Of a stretch of DNA of 64,000 bases, positions 33,389 through 46,028 are shown piece by piece. The stretch covers positions 27,767,501 through 27,831,500 of the forward strand of contig NC_091661.1 of NCBI RefSeq assembly GCF_042453785.1, read 5' to 3'. Origin of the DNA: Malus domestica. Lineage: Eukaryota > Streptophyta > Magnoliopsida > Rosales > Rosaceae. Made by a program: the position numbers and the translations under genes. The notes below the pieces were generated by a model, which saw only the letters and a list, made by a program, of their open reading frames with translations, ran no database searches and was not told where the DNA came from. Each line of letters begins with the position of its first letter. The first letter of the stretch is position 1.

Positions 33389-33538
33389 GTTGCACCTGGT
33401 TCAGATAGCAAGTTTGATCAAGATGTTGCTGTAGCCAACACTGTAGAGAAGAAATGCACCGTTCTCGGAGAGCTACGCCAGCGAGCTGTTGTAATTCCTG
33501 ATGTGGATTCCCTCCTAAATGTGATTAACAGGAATTGA
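33389..33538 (+). pseudogene. Orphan duplicate of RPC4 exon 9
   Basis: A 150-bp copy of the last RPC4 exon, with its acceptor (ACGCAG) and TGA stop retained and reading APGSDSKFDQDVAVANTVEKK. It lacks all upstream exons and so cannot by itself make a protein. It could serve as an alternative terminal exon only if transcription read through 3.3 kb. Confidence 0.9.
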
Positions 33539-33912
33539 ATGCGGATGTCACAAAAATTATGTGCATTTTGAGGTGTAATGGGGGAATTATGCACATGAGA
33601 AAGCTGGAAATGGTAGATATGTAGAGGAAAATCTTGAGGAGTAAATATGTTGCTAGAATTACTGAAGCCTGAAGGTGCTAAGTGTATGGAAATGTAAGCG
33701 GTTGTAGGTGAAAATTAGTAGGTCAGACAGAAAAATTCATCTGGTTAAACGGTTTTGCTGACTCCATGTGGTTAAACAGTTAATGTTTGAAGTTTTTTCA
33801 GGTGAATCCATCTCTTTCAGGATAACTGTTTTTTCTTTTTACTGAGTCCATGTGGTTAAACAGTTTTATTGTTTGCATGGAAAGGTATAGTGTAGATCAC
33901 TATATTCTAAAA

Positions 33913-34063
33913 CGCGACCCCAAATCAATAAGGTTCTCTACTTTGCAAGGGTCAGGAGAGAACGTCTATTGTACGCAGGTTTATCAGAGGTTGTTTCCAC
34001 AACTTGAACTTATAACCTTTTGATCACAAAAGAACAACCTTTTGTTTTGTGTCAAGGCTCGCC
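33913..34063 (-). mobile_element. Au-like SINE (copy 2 of the duplication)
   Basis: Duplicate of 30631-30781; it was carried by the segmental duplication, not by independent insertion. Confidence 0.75.
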
Positions 34064-34501
34064 CTCTAACAAAGCTATATTTTAATCTACTTAAATCTAC
34101 GGGTAGGGAACTCGAACTCGGATAAATCTACCTGTAGGGAATTCGAACTCGAATAAATAGTGATCAGACGTACTTGGCCTTTCAAGTGCATCCCATAAAA
34201 AGAAAATTAACCTCAACTATTCGGTAATTACCGTTTCGGTTGCAATTGTTACCAAAAGATTCAGGTGGCAATGCAAAAATTTAAGATCTCTGAAAAAAAG
34301 GTGAACTGATAATATTACAAAAAAACATACCTAATATCCATAAATCCCCACATTGCAGGCAACCTGCTAACTCCAATGTACCAAGCACTGGAAGTTCATA
34401 ACAAAACGTAGTTTGAAACACAGAATGCCTAACAATGGGGTGGAAAAATTCATCTGCAGGTCATCCAATGGAGATATGCTGGTGATGTCGTCGGATTAGG
34501 G

Positions 34502-36532
34502 TCAGGCCTTGTGGGTTCGAGTAACCACCACAATCAACAGGACCACAACGGAGAGCATGAACGATTTTTTCAGCCTGTCCTCAAAGCGATTGCTGGGTTC
34601 TGCTTTCGCGTTTTCCCTGCTTGGAGGTTGAAATAAGTCGCCCATGATCTTTGTAATTTTCTCGACTGCTTCCATGACTTTTGCCATGGTGTTTTGAAAG
34701 ATCCACTTGACAATGTTTGTTGCTTTATCGTTATCATCAGAATTCTCATCTGGACTCTCGGATTTATTGTCTTCATCTGCGTATATGATGAAAAAATCAC
34801 ATCGAAACTAGCATTAGTCACGAGCACATTCCTTCAACCTTCGAGCATTGACAAGGTCTTTCACTCTCAACTATTACATACTTTTCAGCTGCTTAGTATA
34901 TTGCTCTCTTTTGGATTTTCTAGTACATTGCTCTAACTTATAATTTCATCTAACTAAACCCAGCAAGAAAACACGTAAAAGAGGCATCAACATCGAACAA
35001 AAAAAGCTCGTGAATACAGTACGATATTTCTCAAATCTTGATTCAATGCTAGAGTATCTTCCTTATAAATTCAATGAACTGTAGTCTATAGAATATAGTC
35101 CTTGCTCAAATCCAAATCATACCAACCTGCATAGAAGGATTCCCGGAGCTCCCGCACCACCTCGTTGTTCATCACCGCATCCCAAACTGCTCTATCAGAT
35201 GACAATGAGATCACCATTCTCTGCACAACCAAAAACCCTTAAGACATAATTATCAAAAGTTCATATGAGATTAGACAATACAAAGCAGATGCTATTATAT
35301 TTCATCCTCTGCAATACAGAAATTAAGAAAAAAGAACACCTTTCTGGAATAATTTGCAAATTAAATTTTTTTTTAACAGAGTCAATGGTCTGAAATTCAA
35401 AATAAAATTCAGAAAAAATATATGAAAAAAAAAGACTTGTTCTGGTAAAAGTAAAATGGTCAACAAAGAAAGGGACCTGCACAGAAGTCTCGGTCTGCAA
35501 GAGATGGAAAGCATCATAAACTCTTTCAGAACCATAGGACTGCAACATCTTTGAATTATTAGAAAGATTGGCAGAAGGCTCCATCCAATCTAATTCTGAC
35601 CCAGCTGAAGATGCTGGGTGCACAAACCCAGCAGAAGCACTAGTAATTTGATCATCCACAGCTCTGTCTGACTCAGAACCAAACTTATCCCTGATGAAGG
35701 GACTGATAACCCTACCAATCACAAAACCCCTTTTCATCAAACAAGGCGTGATTAGTATAAAATGCAGCAAGGCAGGCGTTAATCTTTGTTTTTATTCGAC
35801 AAGATGATAAAACTAATCTAATTTGTGGGGTGCGAGATTCAAACTCGAATGCAATAGGTCATGCACAGCTGCCCTCACCAACTAAACCGACCCACATCTG
35901 CCGGTGGAAAAAATATTTTTATGATAAAATTATAAACTAATCTAATTTACACGCAGGAGAATTCAAATAAGTACAACTGGGCATGAAAATTGTCTTGACC
36001 AACTGATGTAATTTACATATGCGGGCTCTAAAACACATAAGGGGTTTTTGTTATCAGAGACAAAAGAGTATTGAGTTGCTTACTGTTGAAGGGCAGAGAC
36101 AGCACTGTGAACTTCATCCTTGGAAGGAACAGGTCCAAGAACAAAATCATCAAGAAACCCATGTGAAACTCTCTCATCATCCTCACTGCTAATGCCATTA
36201 TCCACAGTCACCCAATCAAAATCATCAAGGCGAGGGGAAGAAGGCCAGCCGGGTGTGCCACAATTGGAAGCCAGAGGATTATTGCACGAGGCAAAAGGTG
36301 AGGTGGGTGAGGAGAGAGAGAGGTTGTGGGAAGAACTGGGCTTCTGGGTGTGCCTAGAAGTGGAAGTGGTGGTGGTGGTATTCGCAGTAGCAGGAGAACT
36401 GGAAGAAGAAGAAAGGGGTTCTTGAATTGGTGGGCCACCAGCAACAGTTCTGGTGACTGCTGCCCTACTCACAGTCCTAAACACGCTTCCTCCTCCACCT
36501 CCTCCGCCCATGCTTCTTCCACCAAACATCAT
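34502..36532 (-). CDS. Tail-anchored protein of unknown function, copy 2
   Basis: Exons 36532-36084, 35711-35477, 35220-35127 and 34776-34502 have the same lengths (449, 235, 94 and 275 nt) and phases as copy 1 and also give 350 residues. There are a few substitutions relative to copy 1 (for example IGDLF versus MGDLF in the pre-anchor helix, and ERVYDAFHLLQTE kept in both). The C-terminal hydrophobic anchor and the TRTHKA tail are identical. This copy retains non-duplicated upstream DNA (36556 rightward) with a T/CT-rich leader, so it is the likelier of the two to keep the ancestral expression. Function is unknown. Both copies appear intact, so they are presumed recent paralogues. Confidence 0.88.
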
Positions 36533-36555
36533 TGAAATTCTTTATGGTTTTTTTT

Positions 36556-36796
36556 CTTCTCCTTTTTTAGTTCTCAGACTATGAATCTCTGTCTTCTCCC
36601 TTGTCTACGTTATCTAAATCTGGGAGGAGCCAGGATTGAGTGGATTCCTTAGTTTGTCAGGCTCTGAGTCTCTGACTCGTGTTCTGTTGATATTCTCGAG
36701 GTCATGAATATGGATAGGGTTAATATAAAATGGTTCAGAGTTCCATTGGCGTCACAACTTCTAGGTACAAAAAGAAGACTCCACGTTATAGTCAGA
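36556..36796 (-). promoter_or_regulatory. Putative ancestral promoter/5' UTR of the tail-anchored gene
   Basis: Unique sequence directly upstream of copy 2. It begins with a CT-rich stretch (TTCTTCTCC) as is common in plant leaders. No clear TATA box was fixed. Confidence 0.4.
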
Positions 36797-37136
36797 GCTA
36801 GTTTGGTATTGCTGTGCTTTGAAAAAAAACTGTTTCTATTATGCTATGAGAATAAGCAGTTGTGAAATAAAGTAGCATAGTGTTTGGTAAATTTTTTTGT
36901 AAAAATGCTTTTGAAAAAAAAACAGAGTATTATAGTGTTTGGTAAATTTTTATGTAAAACAGATGTGAAAAAAAAAACTGATTTTTCAAAGCTAGGTTTT
37001 GCAGCTTCTTGTTTTTGGCTTTTTTTCACTCAAAACTGTGGAAAAAAAACTGAAGCTGAATGTTTACCAAACACAAAAAAGAGAGCTTTTTTTATACCAG
37101 CTTTTATTAGAATCACCTCAGTACCAAACCAGGAGT
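36797..37136. mobile_element. MITE-like element with GTTTGGTA termini
   Basis: The left end is CTAGTTTGGTATTGCTGTG; the right end, reverse complement, is CCTGGTTTGGTACTGAGG. The interior is A/T-rich with two repeated stretches containing AGTGTTTGGTAAATTTTT. Boundaries are approximate and the target duplication unclear. Confidence 0.55.
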
Positions 37137-37351
37137 TAGTGGGAGGTGACTTGGCTTCCCCCCATAACTTTCTGTTGTTTATTCGTTTGCTGGATATATA
37201 TCATTCCTTATATTTTGTGTTATGTACATTACGTTAAACTAAATAAAAATACTTCTATAACATATGTGGACTTTCGCCGGTTGATTAGGATATGAAGCCT
37301 ATTATATCGGAGTAATGATTTACCTCTCGATAGCAAATGGGATTAACTACA

Positions 37352-37505
37352 GGGAACTTTAACAAAAATCTCCCGTTATTGTTCATTTTAATGAAAAATC
37401 ATATTTTTATACTAAAAAGTCAATCCTGGTATCATTCACTTTACCCTTTATTTTGTCATTATCGTTAAAACTCAAAATTTTCAAGTCATTTTCATTAGTT
37501 TTCCT
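37352..37505. mobile_element. 154-bp Mutator-type MITE, copy 1
   Basis: It starts GGGAACTTTAACAAAAATC and ends CATTAGTTTTCCT. Flanking 9-mers are TTAACTACA and TTAACTATA. It has exactly the same length as the copy at 46029-46182 and shares, for example, ACTAAAAAGTCAA and TCACTTTACCCTTTATTTT. Confidence 0.85.
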
Positions 37506-38611
37506 TTAACTATATTCATTATACCACAACAAAGATACATTATTAGAAACATATGAACGAAATACAGTGGATTGTCCTCTAAACATATTAAAGCAAGCAA
37601 GTGATGAATTTTTTTGGTAGTTAAGATATTTCTGTTCAATTTTTTGGGTTTAAATCCTCTCTTTTTCTCTCTCATTTCCCACTTTCAGGGCCAGATTCAT
37701 TCATTGACCCTCGTAGTTCCGGGACCATCGGAAGCCTAAAGAAGCACCTATGAGGACCTCTGAGAACCATCCAACGGTCTGTGCAAGTGGTGAAGAGAGA
37801 AGATCATCATGGTTGTTCAACATAAGCTTTGAACCAAGAAGAAAGATCTATTTCAGACAAAGATGAACACAAAGAAAACCATCATGGCTCTTTTATTCTT
37901 GGAAGAAAAACTCTCTCAATTTCCAACGTGACCAACACCCCCCCCCCCCCTCTCCTATTATTTTAATTGTTGTCAAATTAGGTTGTGCAACTTCATATTT
38001 TATTTAATAAAGAAGGGGTGTATTACTCAACCAATATTTTTATACCATATATGTTTGACACCTTTTATTTATTTATTTTTAAATTCACTATAAATTCAAA
38101 CAGTCTTTCAAAAATATTTTGTAAGTACTGCGAACTCATAACTGGAACTTTCATATCATAACATCCAATTCACTAAAATACTAAAACAAAAATTCTAATA
38201 TTTTTATGTGTTATATGTTAAATAATAAACACAAATTCTCAATACAATTTTTTAGAGTAAATAGACACTTATTTATATCATATATAATGAATTTACTTAA
38301 ATCCGTCTAGTCCACCTAACCCTGTCTAGGTGTATAGACGCTAGCTTCAGCCTGCCACCCAACTAACGTCTAGCGTACCACTCAATATTAAAATCCTGAA
38401 TCTGCCACTGCCCTCCACTAATGTAAATTAATATAACACTCCCCTTTTTTTCAAAATATATCTATATATATACACACGCGAACGAAAGTAGACTGTGTGA
38501 AAACAAAGGGGAATATAAACACATTTTGGCCATATACACATTTTACTATGAATGCATCCAAAAATAGATATTTTCTTCCTTTGTTTTAAAATTTTGCAGT
38601 GAAGCCACTTA
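37506..38611. other. AT-rich spacer with a C-homopolymer
   Basis: Contains a run of about 13 C at 37939-37951 and a decayed piece related to the CTAGGCG MITE at about 38290-38400. No gene is seen. Confidence 0.45.
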
Positions 38612-38865
38612 GTACTACTACGGTCTAGCTGTATTTATCTTCACTTATAAATAAGAAATCTTACATTCGATTCTCACCAAAGGCGAATTTGAATCACATT
38701 ATTATGATTAGTCTAGCGGTATTCCTTTTCACTTATAAGTGAGAGATTTTACGTTCAATTCTAACCAAAGGCTAATTTAAACCACATTATTATGGTTAGC
38801 CTAATATGAGGTTTAACTCATTGTCATATCTCCTTAACATAGATATTATTATTTCTTCAAAAAAA
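38612..38865 (+). mobile_element. tRNA-derived SINE-like element (family A), partially duplicated
   Basis: Two overlapping heads (about 38620-38705 and 38705-38865), each with TTCACTTATAA, GAT or AAT, CGATTCTCACCAAAGGC or CAATTCTAACCAAAGGC, then ACCACATTATTATGG. The second ends in an A-rich tail (TCTTCAAAAAAAAA). It looks like a SINE with an internal tandem duplication. Confidence 0.65.
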
Positions 38866-38946
38866 AATGTTGTGAGAACTCTTGGCCCAGACAATTAGAA
38901 CCGAGAAAATTTTGCACAAGTTTGGGCTAAAAATCACCACTAGGGA

Positions 38947-39007
38947 GGCCCAATTTGGGAATGGAAACATTAGTGAAAACCCTCGCTATTTCCGAAACCT
39001 ATATAAA
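38947..39007 (+). promoter_or_regulatory. Promoter remnant of the RPL15 pseudogene
   Basis: GGCCCA, AAAACCCT (telo-box-like) and TATATAAA (39000-39007) occur in the order expected for a plant ribosomal protein gene promoter, about 280 bp before the first recognisable exon. Confidence 0.45.
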
Positions 39008-39282
39008 CTCCCAGGTTTTAGTAGAAAAAACGGGAGAGGAAAGGAGGAGATTGGTCCAATTTGACATTGAGTACTGAGGATTTCTTCAATCTGAACGAGT
39101 CTCTTTTTCTCGGTTTCTCCATTTTCTAAGGTTGTATTTGACTACTTAATGATATGGTTTTGGCTGATGAGAAAAACTTGGCAAAGTTTAGAAAATATTT
39201 GAATGTTGTGATTTCCATTGCATTTCTCTCCAACCCCTGAAAGTGAAACTTAAGATTTGAAGATACTATTTTGCTCGTATTC

Positions 39283-40678
39283 TATGGAGGAGGAAGCGGT
39301 CCGAGTTATGCGGTTCTCGCAGCGGTACGTTCTACCGCCAGCATCCTTCTATTGTGCAGATCACTCATCCCCCGCGCCCTGATAAGGCTCGCCAATCGGG
39401 CTACAGGCCGAGCAGGTAATGAAATTCTTCATCTCTGAGATTGTACATATGAAATGCTTCATTTTGTCTTGCTTTCAATTGCTTTGCAGTGATGTTAAAC
39501 ATACATGTTGTATATCTTTTCAATGGTTTTTCAATTATGGTTTATTCAGTGACAATGGTAACTCGACGTATAGACTGATTCTGGTGGTTGGATACTTGAT
39601 TTTTTCAGTGCGTAGGAAACACGGCCCGGTTTCAACCATTTGGTTTGGTATTTTTGAGTATTTGGAGTTTTAGTTGTAAATGGTTAAGCACGTCGATTCA
39701 TTCGGCCGCTAGAGTATTCTTCCTCTGTCATACTGACACAGTTATACGAAAAATCAAGAAGTCTACTATCTTGCATGCTAAGGGTGGAAGATAATGGTAT
39801 TCTTTATCCCCCACGACTGGGTTGGAATTCTACCTGCTGTGCTTTTCAGATTTTGTGACTAAAGTTTACCTCTGTGCAGGCCTATGTTGTTTACTGTGTA
39901 CGTGTGAGTCGCGGTGGACATAAGCGACCAGTTGCTATATTGTGTATGGTAAACCCACAAACCAGTTCGTCACTCAATTGGAATTACAACGGAGCAAGCG
40001 CTGTTGCAGAGGAGTGCGCTGGCAGGAAACTAGGCGTCCTCACAGTTCTCAACTCTTACTAGGTTAATGAGGTATTCACAACATGCTGATTAGGGTTTGC
40101 ACAAAGTGTTCCTCTTCTCGTTGACAAAATCATGTTGTTTTGTTGTGATATATGTGACGGGTGACATTGATCAGTCCCTAACTGAACGGAACAGGCAACC
40201 GATGCTTGTACATTCCAAATGTTTGATATTATAGTATCTTTTACTTATATTCAGAATATTGTCACGTAGTGTTACTAATTTACTTATTAAGACATGATTA
40301 AACAACATAGTTGATATGTCACACTTCAAAGTACATTAATAAAAACAAACAAAACAACTATACTTGTTAGATTATGAGTTAAATCGTAACATAACGTGAC
40401 AGCTGGTATAAATCGAAAAATTACCCCTTTTACCGTTTTCCTTGTAGGATTCAACATACAAATATTATGAGGTAATCTTGGTTGATGTTGCCCACAACCC
40501 AAGGATAAGTTGGATCTGCAATCCGGTTCACAAGCACAGGGAGCTTCGCGGACTCACTTCTGCTGGAAAGAAGTGCAGAGGCTTGAATGGCAAGGGACAC
40601 TTGCACCACAAGGCACGGCCATCGAGGAGGGCAAATTGGAAGAAGAACAACACCGGATCTCTTCCACGCTATCGTTGA
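39283..40678 (+). pseudogene. RPL15: 60S ribosomal protein L15 pseudogene with introns retained
   Basis: Three exon remnants: 39283-39415 (WRRKRSEL region, then YRQHPSIVQITHPPRPDKAR), 39880-40071 (AYVVYCVRVSRGGHKRPV, then AVAEECAGRKLGVLTVLNSY) and 40448-40678 ([57 protein letters not shown]). GT-AG borders are still visible at 39416, 39879, 40072 and 40447, so it arose by DNA duplication, not retroposition. Defects: the N-terminal about 10 codons (MGAYKYVSE in L15) are not found; the segment before YRQHPS is garbled; the Trp codon after LNSY is TAG; and about five residues are missing after VDVAHN. L15 is a core component of the large ribosomal subunit. This copy cannot make a full protein. 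Confidence 0.92.
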
Positions 40679-43560
40679 TTGTACTGACTTTTCTAGTTTA
40701 TATTCGGTTTTAGGCATTGAAAGAGAACCTGTCGAGTTTTGCTATTGGTAAACTAGCTCTGAACTATTTATCCTACGAATGCTTAAATAAGTTGGTTTTT
40801 GCCCCTTCTATAAGTTCCTTTTATTTGTGCTTAGGCTAGCTCCCATCGCAACCAAAAAAAAATCTGACAAGAAAATGCTAATAGCTTTTGTGATTGACCC
40901 AACATGTTAAGACATTGTTAAGAAGTATTTTTTAGCCATTTGTGTAGATACCAAATGGTTTGGGCTCGGAATGGATGAATCTGTTCATCTCTATAATTGA
41001 GATAGAGTCACCAACACACATAAATCTCATCTTTATTAAAGAGATGGTATAAATGGAGATCAAATTTTCAGCAACCATTTTGTATGTCCTCTATCATTAA
41101 TTGACACGTATTAAGAAACTTAACTTTACTTAACTTTGTTGTCATAAAAGTAACATGTGTCAATCAATAATAGAGGTCACACACAAAATGAGTGCAGAAG
41201 ATTCGAACTCTTATAAATATGGTAAAAGTAGCAATTTTGTGTGGAGAAAGGATGTGAAATCGTAAAATCGCAAGTGAAGTGACGCTGTATCCCCATCCGC
41301 TAGGCAATCATTTTCTTCATCTCCACCAACATTTGCCACACAAAATGTCAAAAACCAAAACATTTTCTGTTGACCAAACTTAACAAGAAAACAAATATCA
41401 ATTATGAATTCTTTGCTAATAGGGATTTGTTTAATTAGTGTGAAAATATTGTAGAAATACGATTATAATTAAGAGAAGTGAACGTTTTAACTTTCAACTC
41501 AAATGAGCAAAAAGTTTTACCCTTACGCGTTTAATCATAATTAAACCTAACGACTTAAATGCTTTTTTTGGACGCTAATTAGTGAGATGCATGCGGAGGA
41601 AAATTTTGCATGTAAGTTTAGGAAAAGGGTTAGGTGAAAGTCTTGGGATTTGTCAAAAAAAAAAAGTCTTGGGATGAAAATTGAGCAGATAGCCAGTAGC
41701 AAGCAAGCTAGGTTGATGAGGATGGAGCCTTAGCGAGAAGAATTAAAGAAGAAATTGTGATGATTCATTGGACTCCCACGGGCACGTTGGTTGTCCTCCA
41801 ATGTCTCCAGAAATGACCAACAATGGTAATTATAAGCTTTGAAAGCTTGGCCAGAAAAGTGGTGCAAAAGAGAAAGATGAAACTTATGATTAAGATGCAG
41901 ACTAGGGTTTTAGACAAGTATCCAACAAACACATATGAGTATAAAGTGAAGTTCATCTTCCAAAAGGAAATGATGGTGGTTTTTGGGGTTTTCCTTGGGA
42001 GGTTGAATTTCCTCCACAGTTTTCATAGCATTTAGTCTTTGATGTGCTTCGAAAGGCAGGAAAGCATAAGTATGAAACAATGCATTTTAAAGAGAAGGTA
42101 GGCGTGGGGAGGATAAGAAACACTCTATGATCACCAAACGTAATTTTGCCCGTGAATAATCTAAAATCTGTAACAATACACAGAAAATGTTATCAAGCTC
42201 AACTCTTTTTCTAATGTTTTTCCTAACTATTTCACACAAGATGGGTATGAGGGGATTACGGTGGAAACTTGAAAAACTGTTAGCATTGAGATAACACCAG
42301 GATCCCCCTTGACATCATCGTGTGATTCATCAACATTATGAATCAAACCCAAAACATGTTGTATGGAATACAAACCTAAAATTCGTTATCAACCACTGGG
42401 TCACCCCGTGGTGGTTCTTGTTAAGCTTAAGTTGGATTCAACATAAAAATACCTCCTTCAAGAAAACTTGTTTGATGTATGAAAATGAAGCGGATAACCA
42501 TGAACGCACATCCAATGATATGTAATTTGGGCAGCTTCCCAAAACCGTCCCTCACAGTTAGCAATTTCCCCTACCTTTTCTATCCCTTTGCTTTAGAAGG
42601 TCTTATAAATCATTTTGCTTGTCTATCTCTACACATACTCTCGAAATAACTGGCGGTGCTCTCAAGTCTTAACCTATCTTAATCTATACAGCATCTTTTG
42701 TTTTTGTTTTTTTCCCTTCTAAACAGAAACACCAAATGATAGAGCATGGCATGTAAATGCAATGATAATATGGGACCCTTTTTTTGTAATGTTGTTGAAA
42801 TTCACTTAGACCACAAAGATTCACACATATATATATTTAAAGGTTTTCAAATGGGTGATTATTACAAAAGCTAATCGATCACATGGATCCATATTAATTA
42901 TCTTAACTTTATAAATTAATCTCCCATAAAGCTAAACGACAAGATTTTGTCCAGCTTACAACTAATTAACCCTTTTCCCCCTTTCTTAATTATATAACTT
43001 GCATTGTGATCCAAGTCAATTGACCTCTATTTTTACCAATTCCTTAATCTTCATAGAATTAAAAAATTAGCATTTTGTCACTAGTAAACATTAATTTCAA
43101 AACAGTATCATAAGCAGACAAGTTACTTATATTTTTACTACAAGCAATATTATTATTCTAATTTCTTAACTAGACTAAAAGGAAGTGAAAGAGTTTGAAA
43201 CCGGTGCATAGTAAATTGAAGAAAAATATCTTATTTAACGAGAGATTTTTCAAAATAGTCGGAACACGAGGTGATACGTCACATGTCACTTTAGCACTAA
43301 TGGAGATCAGAAAGCCATGCATATGTCTTGCTATTTAGCACTAAGGTGAACTCCATTAGCACGCCCAAAAGGGCCATGCATGTGTCAAATTAACCATCAC
43401 AAAACGTCACTTAATTAGACACCAACATGGAGAGAAAGATAATTAACTAAGGGTAATGGGTTTGAAGCAGTTGTTAATTAGTCCTATTCTTTTCCCTCCT
43501 GAAAGGTGAACCACTTTTGGGTATGATTCACAAGCAAATTAACGATATACATTGGTATGG
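40679..43560. other. Gene-poor AT-rich spacer
   Basis: Only short ORFs occur. The pair around 41765-42035 (63 aa on -, hydrophobic; 70 aa on +) has no family I recognise, and the overlap of the two strands suggests chance. No RNA gene was recognised. Confidence 0.4.
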
Positions 43561-43564
43561 GGGC

Positions 43565-43596
<32 letters not shown>

Positions 43597-43598
43597 CT
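43565..43598 (+). repeat. (TA)n(TG)n compound microsatellite
   Basis: ATATATATATATAT is followed directly by GTGTGTGTGTGTGTGTGT. Confidence 0.9.
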
Positions 43599-46028
43599 CG
43601 TTTCTAAGAATTTAGGAAAAGGTCAAGACCTCATCTTCAAAACATAAAAGACAAGGAATATATAATAAAGTTTTAATTAAGAAGGGGAAAATAATTAGGA
43701 AGACGAACTTAACTTATGTACTCAAAAGTCGATTAAGGGCTTCCTTCTAATCAACAGAGTTGTATTGCATTTGCATGTCCACGTCTTAATGGGGGGAGGG
43801 CAAAATTGTATTTATATATGATCGGCAGGTGGTGTGGTGGTTCTAGTGCTCACTGTACGTTGAGATATATTAGCTTTTAGCTCCAAATCTTGACTTAAGA
43901 GGATGGAGATCTTCTCACATGCTGATCATGTCACTCTCCTTCAAACCCTAATAATTCTGTTCTCCACTAATTACAAAGTGCATGATATTATGTGAAGAAA
44001 AACCCACACAAAGAGGATACACTAAAAGGGGAAAAGGTCGTTCACAAATTTAATTACGAAAGGGCAAGAAAAGGACGAAATGCGAGAGGAGGGAGGCGAC
44101 TTGCAGTCACTGAGTGTGAACAGTTGAACAGTGACTGGGACTCCAACTCGCCCAGTGTTGGTTTCTGCAGAAGAATGAAGTGGGGTCCTTCTTTTACTCT
44201 CGCTTAATCTTATTCTATTTTCATTTTGTTGAGAACACGGTCCAATAAACCAAGTATCATTGGGGTTTCTATATCTGCTTTGGTTTGAGCCATGCTGGTT
44301 TGTATTGTAAACGCCTGATGCGTACAGAGTTTTAGGGCAGAAACGAACTTTCATGTACATTTGGGGCCTTTGGCATGTGCACAGAGGTTAGTGGCTCAGT
44401 TTTTCCGTTGACTTGGAGCTTAGTTGTTTGAAAATTCAAATTAATCTTTAATAACACAATTTAAAACAAGGGAGATTAGAGACATCAAATTTGTGTCTGT
44501 TTAGACTTTAGCGTAGATTTTAGTATATGTTTCGGTATATTTTATCTAACGAAACTTTGAGCCGTTAATTGTTTCTAGACTATATGGATCTAACAACCAA
44601 AAGTGTCATTGTATGTTACATAGTGGTGGATCCTATCAATTGGTAGACAAAGGGAGATAATTGGTGACCAAATAGTATCGTACGGATCTTCAGGGAGAGG
44701 TACACAAGCAACAGTAGTGCTTTATTCATCCATGCAGGTATAAGTATATATACAGTAAGATTCAGGACAAATATCAATAGGGGCTATTCAAAGCTAACCA
44801 CGTGACAATAATAACTCTCTCGAGTGTGTCTAGCCACATAATACAATAACATGAAAGCAACATGCATCAAGTAAGAACAAAGGTTTTTTCGTTAGAATTT
44901 TTTATTTAGTAGCAACTGCTGGTATTACGCGAAATCTCAGTTTTTCATTGTTGTTTTGCCCTAGTTACTGTGGCAATTTAATCCGTGGAGCGTCTCGTGG
45001 GTAGATCGAAGAAAGATTTACCTGTCACGGCAGTATATTCCCATGTGAGATGAGTGACGTAAAAGCATGGAATATCATATACCTCCGGGACAGGTCAGTT
45101 TTCTGCTCCGGTAGGCCTTAAAACTAACAACCAGCAGGTAGGCCTTAAAACTAACAACCAGCAGAAACAGCAAGATAACAACGTTCGGTAGCTTGTTATT
45201 TTCGAAACTCGTTTTAAGTATGTACGATTGTACGAGCACGACTGCTAGAATTCGATTTATCGAAAATACAAGATGGAACAGTCACGTTGAACATGCAAAT
45301 ATTGACAAATAATTCTGAAGTCACCTGCTGACTGTAACTGTTCATCACTTTCTCGAATATACGGATTTCGACTCTGCCTTTTTCGTCATGGAAATGCATA
45401 TTATCATCATCCATCAAATTCCATTAAAAAAAACAAAACAAAAAGAAGAAATTAAAAAATGGAAAAAGCAGAGGGAGGGAGAAGGAAGGGGAAAAGGGAG
45501 AGAAGCGTCGGAGAAAAAGAAAAGTGGGCGGAGCAGGAGGAGCAACCGTTATAGGAATTGAGATGAAATCACGCGTTGGCGTGGGAGGGGGCAAAAGGAG
45601 CCTTCTCGCCCATCATGCCTCTTCATGCCACATGTCTCTTGTACCATGCCGAGCCCTACTGTGGTGGTAGGGTCACCTCCGTCACGCCTCGTACCCTCCC
45701 TCTACCCTAATAACGCATGCACTTCATACGTTCCTTTCTCATATTTACCCTCTTTTTTATTTATTTTGTATTTCTAATTTTATTATAGTTGCATTTTGCA
45801 CCATGTAGATTAGTCTATGTCATTTCAAAAATCTGGCAAAAAGACATTTTGTTTTCTACAAACGATAGCATTAAAGGGTGAATCAAATATAAGATATCGA
45901 CTGCAAGAATAAATGTTTTACTTTTTAACCACTTGAGTTACAAGTTTCTTGTCAAGAAGACAAAGAATGTGTAAAATTACAAAGTGTTACATCATCGGTC
46001 CGTATCAAGTTAACTACTATATTTTTTT
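43599..46028. other. Spacer; purine-rich patch and a small tandem duplication
   Basis: A GA-rich patch lies at 45455-45540. A 27-bp direct duplication (GGTAGGCCTTAAAACTAACA followed by ACCAGCA) occupies 45110-45163. ORFs at 43992-44207 and 44022-44360 overlap on opposite strands and show no domain. Confidence 0.45.

Larger units (their letters stand above)
33272..36555. repeat. Tandem duplication, copy 2 (3,284 bp)
   Basis: Collinear with 29988-33271, with the same internal order: RPC4 exon 9, Au-like SINE, and the tail-anchored gene on -. To its right the sequence continues into what is presumably the original upstream region of the tail-anchored gene. Confidence 0.95.

Noticed and set aside
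41765-42035. Overlapping 63-aa (-) and 70-aa (+) ORFs, one hydrophobic, considered as a small secreted peptide
   Set aside because: No signal peptide plus conserved peptide-hormone motif could be seen, and both strands are open by chance in AT-rich DNA.
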